DNA of 46,352 nt from Pseudomonadota bacterium (GTDB taxonomy: Bacteria; Pseudomonadota; Alphaproteobacteria; Azospirillales; Azospirillaceae), in NCBI GenBank assembly GCA_023411035.1, contig JAEYPE010000110.1:1-46352 (forward strand), written 5' to 3'. The notes below the pieces were generated by a model. That model did no database searches, was not told the origin of the DNA, and worked only from the letters and a program-made list of their open reading frames with translations. Every line of letters starts with the position of its first letter. Position 1 is the first letter of the stretch. The position numbers and the translations under genes are program-made. Shown here piece by piece: positions 7,471-15,079 of this stretch.

Positions 7471-8379
7471 CTACAGTCTCCGGTAGATGGTCGGGCCGGT
7501 CTGGCGGAAACGGTCGGACACGCCGTACAGGCTTTCCGAATGTCCGAGGAACAGATAGCCGCCGGGCTCCAGCATCCGCGCGAAGTTGTTGATGACCTGG
7601 GTCCGCCCGACACGGTCGAAATAGATCAGCACGTTGCGGCAGAAGATCGCGTCGAACGGCCCCTTCATGGGCCAGTGTTCCAGCAGGTTCAGCGGCTTGA
7701 AGGTGATGAGCCGCTTCAGCTCGTCCTCCATCGCCACCATCGCCTCGCCGTCGTCGCGCAGGCGCCGGGTGTAGCGGTCGCGCAAGGGGGCGGGGATGCT
7801 GTTCGCCAGATCGGCGGCGTAGACGCCGCGCCGGGCGGTGTCCACCATGTGGGTGTCGATGTCGGTCGCCAGGATCTTGGCGTCCCAGCGCCGCAGCTCC
7901 GGCCCGAAGCTGGAGGCCAGCACCATGGCGATGGTGTAGGGCTCCTGCCCGGAGGAGCAGCCGGCGGACCAGATGCGCAGCCGTGGATGGGAGGATTCCC
8001 CGGTGTGGCGCGCGCGCATCTCCGGCACCGCCTTCTTCGCCAGGAAGTCGAAATGGTGAGACTCGCGGAAGAAGCTGGTCAGGTTGGTGGTCAGCGCGTT
8101 GACCAGGAAGCCGACCTCGTTCGCCCCCTCCTCGCTCTCCAGCAGGGTGCAGTAGGTGTCGAAGTCCGGCAGGCGCAGGTCGCGCAGCCGCCGGGCGAGA
8201 CGGGAATAGACCATCTCGATCTTGTGCGGGGCCAGCGCGATCCCGGCAAGCTGGTAGAGCATGTGGGCGATGAAGTCGAAGTGCCGCCGCTCGAACGGGA
8301 ATTCCCGCTGACCGGACGTCGCCGGGGGAATCGCGGCGCGGCCCGATGGGGCAGGGGAAATGTCGGACGCGGTGGTCAT
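7471..8379 (-). CDS. cheR: CheR protein-glutamate O-methyltransferase
   Basis: A 302-residue CheR that methylates receptor glutamates using S-adenosylmethionine. The N-terminal all-helical CheR domain (~28-85) is followed by the Rossmann-like domain, with the SAM-binding segment IWSAGCSSGQEPYTIAM, the acidic ILATDID and the FCRNVLIYF motif. The end LFLGHSESLYGV is typical of the family. The ~25 N-terminal residues are a Ser/Pro/Ala-rich extension. It overlaps the receptor gene upstream by 4 bases (translational coupling), so receptor and modifying enzyme are made together. No pentapeptide-type tether is visible at the C-terminus of the adjacent receptor. Confidence 0.96.
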   Translation of the reverse strand: MTTASDISPAPSGRAAIPPATSGQREFPFERRHFDFIAHMLYQLAGIALAPHKIEMVYSRLARRLRDLRLPDFDTYCTLLESEEGANEVGFLVNALTTNLTSFFRESHHFDFLAKKAVPEMRARHTGESSHPRLRIWSAGCSSGQEPYTIAMVLASSFGPELRRWDAKILATDIDTHMVDTARRGVYAADLANSIPAPLRDRYTRRLRDDGEAMVAMEDELKRLITFKPLNLLEHWPMKGPFDAIFCRNVLIYFDRVGRTQVINNFARMLEPGGYLFLGHSESLYGVSDRFRQTGPTIYRRL

Positions 8380-11315
8380 GCCGCCCGTCCGCGGGCCTTG
8401 GCCCGGACCTCGGTGGCGAGCTTGTCCAGCAGGCCCAGCACGGTGCCCGACAGCCGCTCCAGATCGGCCAGAGCCTGGGCCGCCGCGGCGGAATCCCCCT
8501 GCTCATGGGCGCGCAGCGCGCGCTTTCCGGCCTCGTGGAAGCGGGCGTGCGGCTCGGCGATCTGGCCGAAGGACGGGCAGGAGCGGATGGCGGCGTCGGC
8601 CACCGTGTCGTACCACTTGCCCAGCCGGCAGCCGTGATGATCGGCCAGCCGGTCCGCGGTGGCGTCGCCCTTGCCTTGAACGGCCTTCAGCACGTTGTCG
8701 CGGAAGGTCACATGGTCGATCTTGGTGTTCTCGATCAGCTGGACGTGGCGCGCCAGATCCGACGCGCCGTCGTGCCGGCCGCCTTCCAGGGAGAAGAAGG
8801 CCATCTGCTGGCGGAGCTGCCCGGCCTGTTCCTCCAGCGAACGGGCGGCGGCGGTGCTTTCCTCGACCAGCGCGGCGTTCTTCTGGGTCATCTCGTCCAT
8901 CTGGGCGACGGCGGTGTTCACCTCGTCCAGGCCGGACGCCTGCTCGGTGGTGGCGCGGGCGATCTCCGACACGAGGTCGGCGACGCGCGCGATGCCCGCC
9001 ACGATGTCGGTCAGCGAGGAACCGGCGGAGCGGACCAGATCCACACCGTCCTTCACCTGTGCCCCGCTGTCCAGGATCAGGGTCTTGATCTCCTTCGACG
9101 CCTGGGCGGAGCGCTGGGCGAGGTTGCGCACCTCCTGGGCGACCACGGCGAAGCCGCGGCCCGCGTCGCCGGCCCGCGCCGCCTCCACCGCCGCGTTCAG
9201 CGCCAGCAGGTTGGTCTGGAAGGCGATCTCATCGATCACACCGATGATGTCGGAGATCTTCTGCGACGACCGCTCGATCCCGCGCATCGCCTCCACGGCG
9301 CTGGCCGCGACCTGGCCGCCCTTTTCCGCGGCGCGGCGGGCGTCGTTGGCGAAGCTGTTGACCTGCTGGGCGTTGTCGGCGTTGGAGCGGACGGTGGCCG
9401 CCAGCTCCTCCATGCTCGCCGCCGTCTCCTCCAGCGAGGACGCCTGCTGCTCCGTCCGCTCCGACAGGTCCAGGCTGCCGTCGGCGATCTCGCGGCTGGC
9501 CGTGGCGATGGATTCGGCGGCGCCGTTGATGCGGCGGACGATCTCCGACAGCTTCTCCACCGTGCCGTTGAAATCGTCCTTCAGGCGCAGGAACACGCCT
9601 TCGTACGGCTTGTCGATGCGCCGCGACAGGTCGCCCTGGGCCAGCGATTCCAGCATGATGGCCAGATCCTCGGTCACGCCGGAAATGTTGCCGGCCAGCC
9701 GGTTCATGCCCTCGCTGACCAGCCGGAAGAAGCCGGTCTTGCCGTCCAGCGCGATCCGCTGGGAGAAATCGCCGCGCACCGCGCTGTCCACCATGCCGGC
9801 GATTTCCGCCTCGATGGACAGTTCGGCGGTCAGGTCGCGCCATTCGACGACGAGGCCCAGCTTCTCGCCGCGGCGCCCGGCGACCGGGCTGGCGACGATC
9901 TCGAAGCTGCGCCGCCCCGCCTTCACCATGCCCTTGTAGGGGCTGGCGAGACCGCTCAGGCTGCTGCGCAGGCGCGGCGCATCCGTGTCGAAGGCGTCGA
10001 AGGTCCGCCCGATCAGCGTGGCGGCGTCGAAGGCCGGCAGGACCCGGCGCAGGTCGGCTTCGGCGGCCTTGAACATCGCCAGCGCGGCGGCGTTGCAGTA
10101 GGTGACGGTCCCATCCTCGCCCACCGTCATGATGCAGGACGACACCCGGTCCAGCGCGATTCCGGCCCGCACGGCGGTCACCGCGTCCTCCTTGAAGGCG
10201 GCGACGGCGCGGGCCATTTCGCCCAGCTCGTCGCGCCCGTCGGTGTGGGGGACGGTGACCGACAGATGGCCGTCGCTCAGATCGCTCATCACCTTGCGGA
10301 TGCCCTGGACCGGGCCGGTGATGGAGCGGGCGATGATCCGCGCGGCGCCGATGCCCAGCAGAAGCGACAGGCCGCCCAGCACCAGGGACAGGATGATGCT
10401 GTTCCGCACCTCCTCCTCGGCGCGCTGCTCGGTCGCCTTCTGCTCGGCCTGGATGGCGGCGGCGATGGACTCCAGCGTCGTGTTCAAGGCGGAGACGACC
10501 TTGGCGACCACCTCGGCGCGGAGGCGGTCGATCTCCCGGTCGGCGGCAACGGCGTCGCGGAAGGCCGTGAGGTAGCCCGGCGCCCGCTCCGCCACCTCGC
10601 GCAGTTGGGCGGCCAGCCGGGGCTCGGTCAGCATGGCCTGCGCTTCCCGCACATGCTCCAGCATCTCGGCCAGATTCTTTTCCATCGGCGCCGGGGCGGC
10701 GGCGTCCCGCATGCCGAGCGCGCGGTTGGCGAAGAGGCGGGTCAGCACCCAGTGCTTCTCCATCTCCTCCCCGACCAGGGCGGCGTCCTTGTCGCCGGTG
10801 GCGTGGGCGCCTTCGAGGATGCGCTCCAGCGTCTCGTTGATCTGGGTGCCCAGCGGGTCCATGCGCTGGCGGATGGCGGCGTCGTAGCGTTCGCGGACGA
10901 CCCGGATGGCTTCGAACTGCGTGTGGTATTCGGCGTGCAGGCGCGCCAGTTCGGCAAAGGCCGCCGCCTGGGTGGAGTGCTTGATGGCCGCGTCGTGGGC
11001 GGCCAGCGCCTGATCGAACTCGGTCCGCAGGGTCCGCTGCCGGTTGAGGGCCGCGGGGTCGCCGGAAACCAGATAGTCGCGCCCGTGGATGCGCTGGTTG
11101 GCGAGGCGCGCGGAGAGTTCCTTCGAGAAGCTGGCGAGTTCGGAACCGGCGAGCACGGTATCGACGCTGCCGTTCAGGCTGCGGATGCTCAGCAGGCCGG
11201 CAGCGACCTGCGCCGCGAGCAGGGTCAGCAGGAGCGCGAAGGCCAGCCACAGCCGCTTCGAGATGCCCATCGCCCCAACGAACGAACCGATCCCCTTAGC
11301 CATGCGATCCCCCAT
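8376..11315 (-). CDS. Methyl-accepting chemotaxis protein with PAS and CZB domains
   Basis: A 979-residue chemoreceptor. Layout: TM1 ~21-43, a periplasmic helical sensor region ~44-304, TM2 ~306-327, HAMP ~328-380, a PAS-like domain ~385-495, a second HAMP-like region ~505-600, the signalling hairpin ~600-840 (tip at DEIAFQTNLLALNAAVEAAR, ~695-714) and a C-terminal CZB domain ~866-930. The CZB shows the expected zinc ligands: His868, Cys896 in HHGCRLGKWYD, His923 and His927. CZB domains in TlpD-type receptors sense zinc or hypochlorous acid through the Zn-Cys site. The start is uncertain: ATG at 11315, or four codons later with a better GGGGGA site. A 102-base gap with a strong hairpin separates it from cheW; it overlaps cheR by 4 bases. 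Confidence 0.95.
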   Translation of the reverse strand: MGDRMAKGIGSFVGAMGISKRLWLAFALLLTLLAAQVAAGLLSIRSLNGSVDTVLAGSELASFSKELSARLANQRIHGRDYLVSGDPAALNRQRTLRTEFDQALAAHDAAIKHSTQAAAFAELARLHAEYHTQFEAIRVVRERYDAAIRQRMDPLGTQINETLERILEGAHATGDKDAALVGEEMEKHWVLTRLFANRALGMRDAAAPAPMEKNLAEMLEHVREAQAMLTEPRLAAQLREVAERAPGYLTAFRDAVAADREIDRLRAEVVAKVVSALNTTLESIAAAIQAEQKATEQRAEEEVRNSIILSLVLGGLSLLLGIGAARIIARSITGPVQGIRKVMSDLSDGHLSVTVPHTDGRDELGEMARAVAAFKEDAVTAVRAGIALDRVSSCIMTVGEDGTVTYCNAAALAMFKAAEADLRRVLPAFDAATLIGRTFDAFDTDAPRLRSSLSGLASPYKGMVKAGRRSFEIVASPVAGRRGEKLGLVVEWRDLTAELSIEAEIAGMVDSAVRGDFSQRIALDGKTGFFRLVSEGMNRLAGNISGVTEDLAIMLESLAQGDLSRRIDKPYEGVFLRLKDDFNGTVEKLSEIVRRINGAAESIATASREIADGSLDLSERTEQQASSLEETAASMEELAATVRSNADNAQQVNSFANDARRAAEKGGQVAASAVEAMRGIERSSQKISDIIGVIDEIAFQTNLLALNAAVEAARAGDAGRGFAVVAQEVRNLAQRSAQASKEIKTLILDSGAQVKDGVDLVRSAGSSLTDIVAGIARVADLVSEIARATTEQASGLDEVNTAVAQMDEMTQKNAALVEESTAAARSLEEQAGQLRQQMAFFSLEGGRHDGASDLARHVQLIENTKIDHVTFRDNVLKAVQGKGDATADRLADHHGCRLGKWYDTVADAAIRSCPSFGQIAEPHARFHEAGKRALRAHEQGDSAAAAQALADLERLSGTVLGLLDKLATEVRAKARGRAA

Positions 11316-11381
11316 GCCCGCCGTGTCACGCCGGCGTTAGCCGTATTTGAAACCCGTTTTTGTGGAAAGCCGCGACATGAC

Positions 11382-11410
11382 GCACCCCCCCAGCGACGCC
11401 TGGGGGGTGC
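11382..11410 (-). other. Strong GC hairpin between cheW and receptor gene
   Basis: GCACCCCCC-CAG (11382-11393, one extra C) pairs with CTGGGGGGTGC (11400-11410) around a 6-base loop. It lies 8 bases after the cheW stop on the minus strand. No U-tract follows, so it is more likely an RNA-processing, stabilising or Rho-related structure than a full intrinsic terminator. It could set the receptor level relative to CheA and CheW. Confidence 0.5.
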
Positions 11411-11417
11411 CCGCCGC

Positions 11418-11963
11418 TCAGGATGCCCGCTCCAGCGCCGGCAGGGCCCTTGCCGCGGCGTCAAGCTCGCCGTTCTCGACGGAGAACAGCTTCTCCACGC
11501 TCAGCAGCGTGACCATGCGGTCGTCCGCGGTGTAGAGGCCGCTGAGATATTCGGCGTCGACCATCCCGCCGTCCACGTCGGGCGGCGGCTTGATGGCGTC
11601 GTGGCTGATCGCCAGGATGTCGGAAATGGCGTCCACCAGGATGCCGCGCGTGCGTTCCCCAATCTGGATCACCACCACGACGTGGCGCTTGGTGACCTCC
11701 GTGGCGCCGCCGCCGAAGCGGGCGCGCAGGTCGAAGATGGGGATGATGATGCCGCGCAGGTTGATGACGCCGCGCACATAGTCCGGCAGGTTCGGCAGGC
11801 GGCTTTCCGGCGTCCAGCCGCGGATTTCGCGGACCGACAGGATGTTGACGCCGTACTCCTCACTGCCGACGGTGAAGGTGACGTACTGCTCCTCGGCGGC
11901 GTTGACCGACATGACGTCGGTGCGGGTGCCGCCGACGGTGGCGAGCGCGGTGGAACTGCTCAT
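11418..11963 (-). CDS. cheW: CheW coupling protein
   Basis: A 181-residue CheW-like SH3-type scaffold linking receptors to CheA. The core spans ~25-165: QYVTFTVGSEEYGVNILSV at its start, the RLPNLPDYVRGVINLRG region with the conserved NLRG that contacts receptors and CheA, and the C-terminal strand DDRMVTLLSVEKLF. The ~22-residue N-terminal and ~15-residue C-terminal extensions are small. It starts 10 bases after the cheA stop and is followed by a hairpin before the receptor gene. Confidence 0.96.
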   Translation of the reverse strand: MSSSTALATVGGTRTDVMSVNAAEEQYVTFTVGSEEYGVNILSVREIRGWTPESRLPNLPDYVRGVINLRGIIIPIFDLRARFGGGATEVTKRHVVVVIQIGERTRGILVDAISDILAISHDAIKPPPDVDGGMVDAEYLSGLYTADDRMVTLLSVEKLFSVENGELDAAARALPALERAS

Positions 11964-11973
11964 CGCTGTGGCC

Positions 11974-14226
11974 TCAGACCGGTTCGAGTGCGGGGGCGGG
12001 CAGCGCGGCCACCGCCGGGGACGGCGGACGCGAAGCCCTGGATTCCATGTGCCGGCTCATCTCGCGCAGGCCGGCGACGTCCAGGATCAGGGCGACGCGC
12101 CCGTCGCCCAGGATGGTCGCGGCGGCCACGCCGTCGAGACGGCGGAAGTTCGCTTCCAGGCTCTTGATGACGACCTGCTGCTGGCCCAGCACCTCGTCCA
12201 CGACGAGGCCGAGGCGGGAGCCGTCCTCCGTCTCCACCAGCACGACCAGCGCGCGGGTGGGGTCGGTGACCGCGCCCGGGATGCCGAACAGGTGGTGCAG
12301 GTAGACCAGCCGCACATATTCGCCACGGGCCATCATCACGTCGCACTTGCCGACCAGCCCGTGCAGGTCCGCCGCCTTCGGGCGCAGGCTCTCCACGATG
12401 TTGGTCAGCGGCAGGACGAAGCGCTCCTCGCCCACCGAGATCACCATGCCGTCCAGCACGGCCAGGGTCAGCGGCAGCGACAGCACGAAGCGCGAGCCCT
12501 CGCCCGGCGTGGAATAGACGCCGATGCGCCCGCCGAGCGAGGTAATGTTCCGCACCACCACGTCCATGCCGACGCCGCGGCCCGACAGGTTGGACACCTG
12601 ATCGGCGGTGGAGAAGCCGGGCAGGAAGATCAGGTTGTCGATCTCCTCGTCCGACAGGCTGGCGCCCGGCTGGACGAGGCCCTTCTCGATGGCCTTGGAC
12701 AGCACCTTGGGCCGGTTGATGCCGCGCCCGTCGTCGGTGATCTCGATGACGATGCGGCCCGAGCGGTGCTGCGCCGACAGATGGACGGTGCCGGCGCGCG
12801 GCTTGCCGACGCGCTCCCGCTCCTCCGGGCTTTCCAGCCCGTGGTCGATGGAGTTGCGGATCATGTGGGTCAGCGGATCGACGAGGTTCTCCACCACCGT
12901 CTTGTCCACCTCCGTCGTCTCGCCGCTGGTGACGAGCTGCACCTCCTTGGCCGTCGCGGCGGCGCATTCGCGCACCAGCCGCGGCATGCGGGAGAAGACG
13001 CTGGACACCGGCTGGGCGCGGATCGACATCACGCTCTCGCGCAGCTCGCGCGTGTGCTGGGCCAACTGTTCCAGCCCCTCCAGAAGCTCCTGGAATTCGC
13101 CGGGGGGCAGTTCGCGCACATGCTCCGCGATCATCGCCTGGGTGATGACCATCTCGCCGACCATGTTGACCAGCCGGTCGATCTTGTCGAGATCCACGCG
13201 GATGGTGTGGCTGGTCAGCCCGGCATGCTCCCCCCCGCCGCCGTTGGGGCGCGGTCGGGCGGCCTCGGCCTTCGGAGCCTCGGGTTTGGCGGGCGCGGAG
13301 GCCGGCGGGGCCGCGGCGGCGACGGGAACCGGATCGGTGACGGGCGGCGGCGCCTCGGGGGACGCAGGCGCTTCGGCGGCGGGTTCGGCGATGGCGGGCG
13401 GCGGGGCTTCCGCGGTGATGCGGATGTCGCACTCGTCGGCCACGAACTCGAAGACGTCGTTGATCTTGTCCAGATCCACGTCCGGATCGGCGATCAGCGT
13501 CACCGTCCAGGAGAGGTGCAGAAGCTCCGCCTCCAGGTTCTGGAGGTTGGGCAGGGCGTCGGTGTGGCACTCGATGTCGGCGTCCCCCAGCCGGCGCAAC
13601 GCGCGCAGCATGAAGGTCGGCTCGTTGCCGGACATCAGCATGTCGGCCTTGGGCCGGAAGACGATGGTCCAGCGCACCTTGCCGGGAGGCACGGGGTCCT
13701 CCTCCGCGCGGGCGGCGGCGATGGCGGCCATGGCGTCGCCGAAGAGGCCGGCCTCGTCGTCCTCGTCGTCGGGGTAGACGGTGGCCGGTGCCGCGGCTTC
13801 CGGGGCGGCGGGGGCCGCGGCCTGGACTTGCGGAGCGCCGCCGCCGGCCAGATGGCCGCGCAGGGCGGCCACGGTGCCGTCGGTCGTTCCCGCCGGTGCG
13901 GAGTTGCCTTCGCGCGCGTAGGCCAGCATCTGGCCCAGCAGGTCGTTGGCGCGGATCAGCGTGTCCACCAGCTCCGTCGTGACGGGGACGGTGTTGTTGC
14001 GCACCCCGTCCATGACCGTCTCGAACTCGTGCGCGAAGGCGACCAGTTCGGTGAAGCCGAAGGCGCCGCCGCCGCCCTTGATGGAATGGACGGCGCGGAA
14101 GATGGCGTTGACCTCGTCGGAATCGACCTCGCCCGGCGTCAGCCGCAGCAGGCCGGCTTCGGCGACTTCCAGCAGCTCCGCGCTTTCGTCGAAATAAGTT
14201 TGCTTGAACCGGCTCAGGTCTTCCAC
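11974..14226 (-). CDS. cheA: CheA chemotaxis histidine kinase
   Basis: A 750-residue CheA. Domains in order: HPt (P1) with phospho-acceptor His47 in AVHSIKGGGGAF; a P2-like region ~170-265; a long Pro/Ala linker ~265-335; the P3 dimerisation helices ~345-405; the ATPase P4 (N-box THMIRNSIDHGLE, DDGRGIN, GRGVGMDVV); and the CheW-like P5 to ~720. It autophosphorylates in response to receptors and phosphorylates CheY and CheB; in this operon the two receiver-PP2C proteins are additional candidate targets. The start is GTG with GAGGG 7-8 bases upstream. It lies 31 bases after cheY. All catalytic boxes appear intact. Confidence 0.96.
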   Translation of the reverse strand: MEDLSRFKQTYFDESAELLEVAEAGLLRLTPGEVDSDEVNAIFRAVHSIKGGGGAFGFTELVAFAHEFETVMDGVRNNTVPVTTELVDTLIRANDLLGQMLAYAREGNSAPAGTTDGTVAALRGHLAGGGAPQVQAAAPAAPEAAAPATVYPDDEDDEAGLFGDAMAAIAAARAEEDPVPPGKVRWTIVFRPKADMLMSGNEPTFMLRALRRLGDADIECHTDALPNLQNLEAELLHLSWTVTLIADPDVDLDKINDVFEFVADECDIRITAEAPPPAIAEPAAEAPASPEAPPPVTDPVPVAAAAPPASAPAKPEAPKAEAARPRPNGGGGEHAGLTSHTIRVDLDKIDRLVNMVGEMVITQAMIAEHVRELPPGEFQELLEGLEQLAQHTRELRESVMSIRAQPVSSVFSRMPRLVRECAAATAKEVQLVTSGETTEVDKTVVENLVDPLTHMIRNSIDHGLESPEERERVGKPRAGTVHLSAQHRSGRIVIEITDDGRGINRPKVLSKAIEKGLVQPGASLSDEEIDNLIFLPGFSTADQVSNLSGRGVGMDVVVRNITSLGGRIGVYSTPGEGSRFVLSLPLTLAVLDGMVISVGEERFVLPLTNIVESLRPKAADLHGLVGKCDVMMARGEYVRLVYLHHLFGIPGAVTDPTRALVVLVETEDGSRLGLVVDEVLGQQQVVIKSLEANFRRLDGVAAATILGDGRVALILDVAGLREMSRHMESRASRPPSPAVAALPAPALEPV

Positions 14227-14257
14227 GGGCGTGCCCTCACAAAGCCAGGACGCGGCG

Positions 14258-14635
14258 TCAGCCGCACACCTTCTGCACGACGGAGATCAGCTTTTCCGGG
14301 TTGAAGGGCTTCACGATCCATCCGGTCGCCCCCACCGCCCGGCCCTCGGCCTTCTTTTTCTCGTCGGCCTCGGTGGTCAGCATCAGGATGGGCAGCGTGC
14401 GATGCGCCGGGGTGGCGCGCAAGCGGCGGATCAGGGTCAGCCCGTCCATGACCGGCATGTTCAGGTCGGTGATGACGAGATCCACCTTGTTGGCACCGAT
14501 GACGCCCAGCGCCTGCTGCCCGTCGGCGGCCTCCACCACGTCGTAGCCCGCGCCCTTCAGCGTGAAGGTGACCATGTCCCGCATGGTCCGCGAATCGTCG
14601 ACGGTGAGTACCTTCTTCTTCACGCTTGGCTCCAT
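14258..14635 (-). CDS. cheY: CheY response regulator
   Basis: A 125-residue single receiver domain. The acidic pair in TVDDSR, phospho-acceptor Asp57 in VITDLNMPVMDG, Thr in LMLTTEAD and Lys109 in WIVKPF are all present, as in CheY proteins. The ATG at 14633-14635 starts the domain; a longer upstream reading frame is a shadow of the STAS gene. Its start lies inside the end of the STAS gene (16-base overlap), so the two are translationally coupled. No flagellar-motor gene is nearby, so whether this CheY acts on the motor or on other outputs cannot be told from the window. Confidence 0.95.
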   Translation of the reverse strand: MEPSVKKKVLTVDDSRTMRDMVTFTLKGAGYDVVEAADGQQALGVIGANKVDLVITDLNMPVMDGLTLIRRLRATPAHRTLPILMLTTEADEKKKAEGRAVGATGWIVKPFNPEKLISVVQKVCG

Positions 14636-14931
14636 TGCTTCAGCCAGCCGTCCAGCCCCAGATCCTCGCAGGCTTCCGTCAGGACCTCGGACGGCTGGGC
14701 GATGGCGAACGTCCGGTTGTGTTCGGTGGCATGCCGGGAGGCGACCAGCAACGCCTGGACACAGGCGGTGCTGACCCGCTCGACGCTCCCGGCCTCGGCG
14801 ATCACGGTTTCGGAGGCTGCAAAGCCGGCGCGCAGGCTGTCCAGCAGGGGCTGCGCCATGGCGAGGTCGAGGTCGCTGGGCAGGCCCAGCCGGACCGGTC
14901 CCCCCTCGTCGCTCCACTTGATCAGAGTCAC
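14620..14931 (-). CDS. STAS-domain protein at the head of the chemotaxis operon
   Basis: A 103-residue STAS domain (MlaB/anti-anti-sigma-like). The loop equivalent to the phosphorylated Ser region reads VERVSTACVQALLVA (50-64), so a Ser/Thr is present at or near the usual site, though the context differs from the RsbV-type DSAG. The start was chosen at GTG 14929-14931, because AAGGAG (minus strand of 14939-14944) lies 7 bases upstream and the STAS fold begins there. A second GTG directly before it (14932-14934) is possible. The longer frame to 15099 runs into the kinase gene and is not used. It is the first gene of the operon and overlaps cheY. It may interact with the HATPase or PP2C proteins at the far end of the operon, which is an inference. 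Confidence 0.8.
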   Translation of the reverse strand: MTLIKWSDEGGPVRLGLPSDLDLAMAQPLLDSLRAGFAASETVIAEAGSVERVSTACVQALLVASRHATEHNRTFAIAQPSEVLTEACEDLGLDGWLKQWSQA

Positions 14932-14968
14932 CACCCGTCTCCTTGCCACCCGAACTTCGGCATTTGGC

Positions 14969-14990
14969 AAAAAACCTGCCTGAAACAGGT
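14969..14990 (-). terminator. Short hairpin with U-run ahead of the che operon
   Basis: On the minus strand, ACCTG-TTTCAGG-CAGGT is followed by a run of T (14969-14974 read as A on the plus strand). It resembles a weak intrinsic terminator. It may end the symporter-kinase transcript (stop at 15080), or, if the promoter at 15001-15029 is real, lie in the leader of the che operon and act as an attenuator. Confidence 0.4.
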
Positions 14991-15000
14991 ATAAGGATTC

Positions 15001-15029
15001 GTTAAGCCAACTGGACTGACTGGTGTCAA
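15001..15029 (-). promoter_or_regulatory. Candidate promoter of the chemotaxis operon
   Basis: The minus strand shows a perfect -35 TTGACA (15024-15029), a 17-base spacer and CTTAAC (15001-15006) as a modest -10. A start near 14994 would give a ~60-base leader before the STAS GTG. Judged by eye only. Confidence 0.4.
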
Positions 15030-15079
15030 CCGGGGTTTTGTCCGGCGGCGCGGTTTGACGGCCTCTCCTTTTGATTGAT

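Noticed and set aside
5503..8637. A 1044-codon open frame on the plus strand
   Set aside because: It is antisense to cheB, cheD and cheR, has the biased composition (Gly/Arg/His/Gln-rich) of GC-rich shadow frames and no recognisable domain.
8346..12167. A 1273-codon plus-strand open frame, the longest in the window
   Set aside because: It runs antisense to the large chemoreceptor and cheW, both with clear domains. Long antisense frames are expected at this GC content.
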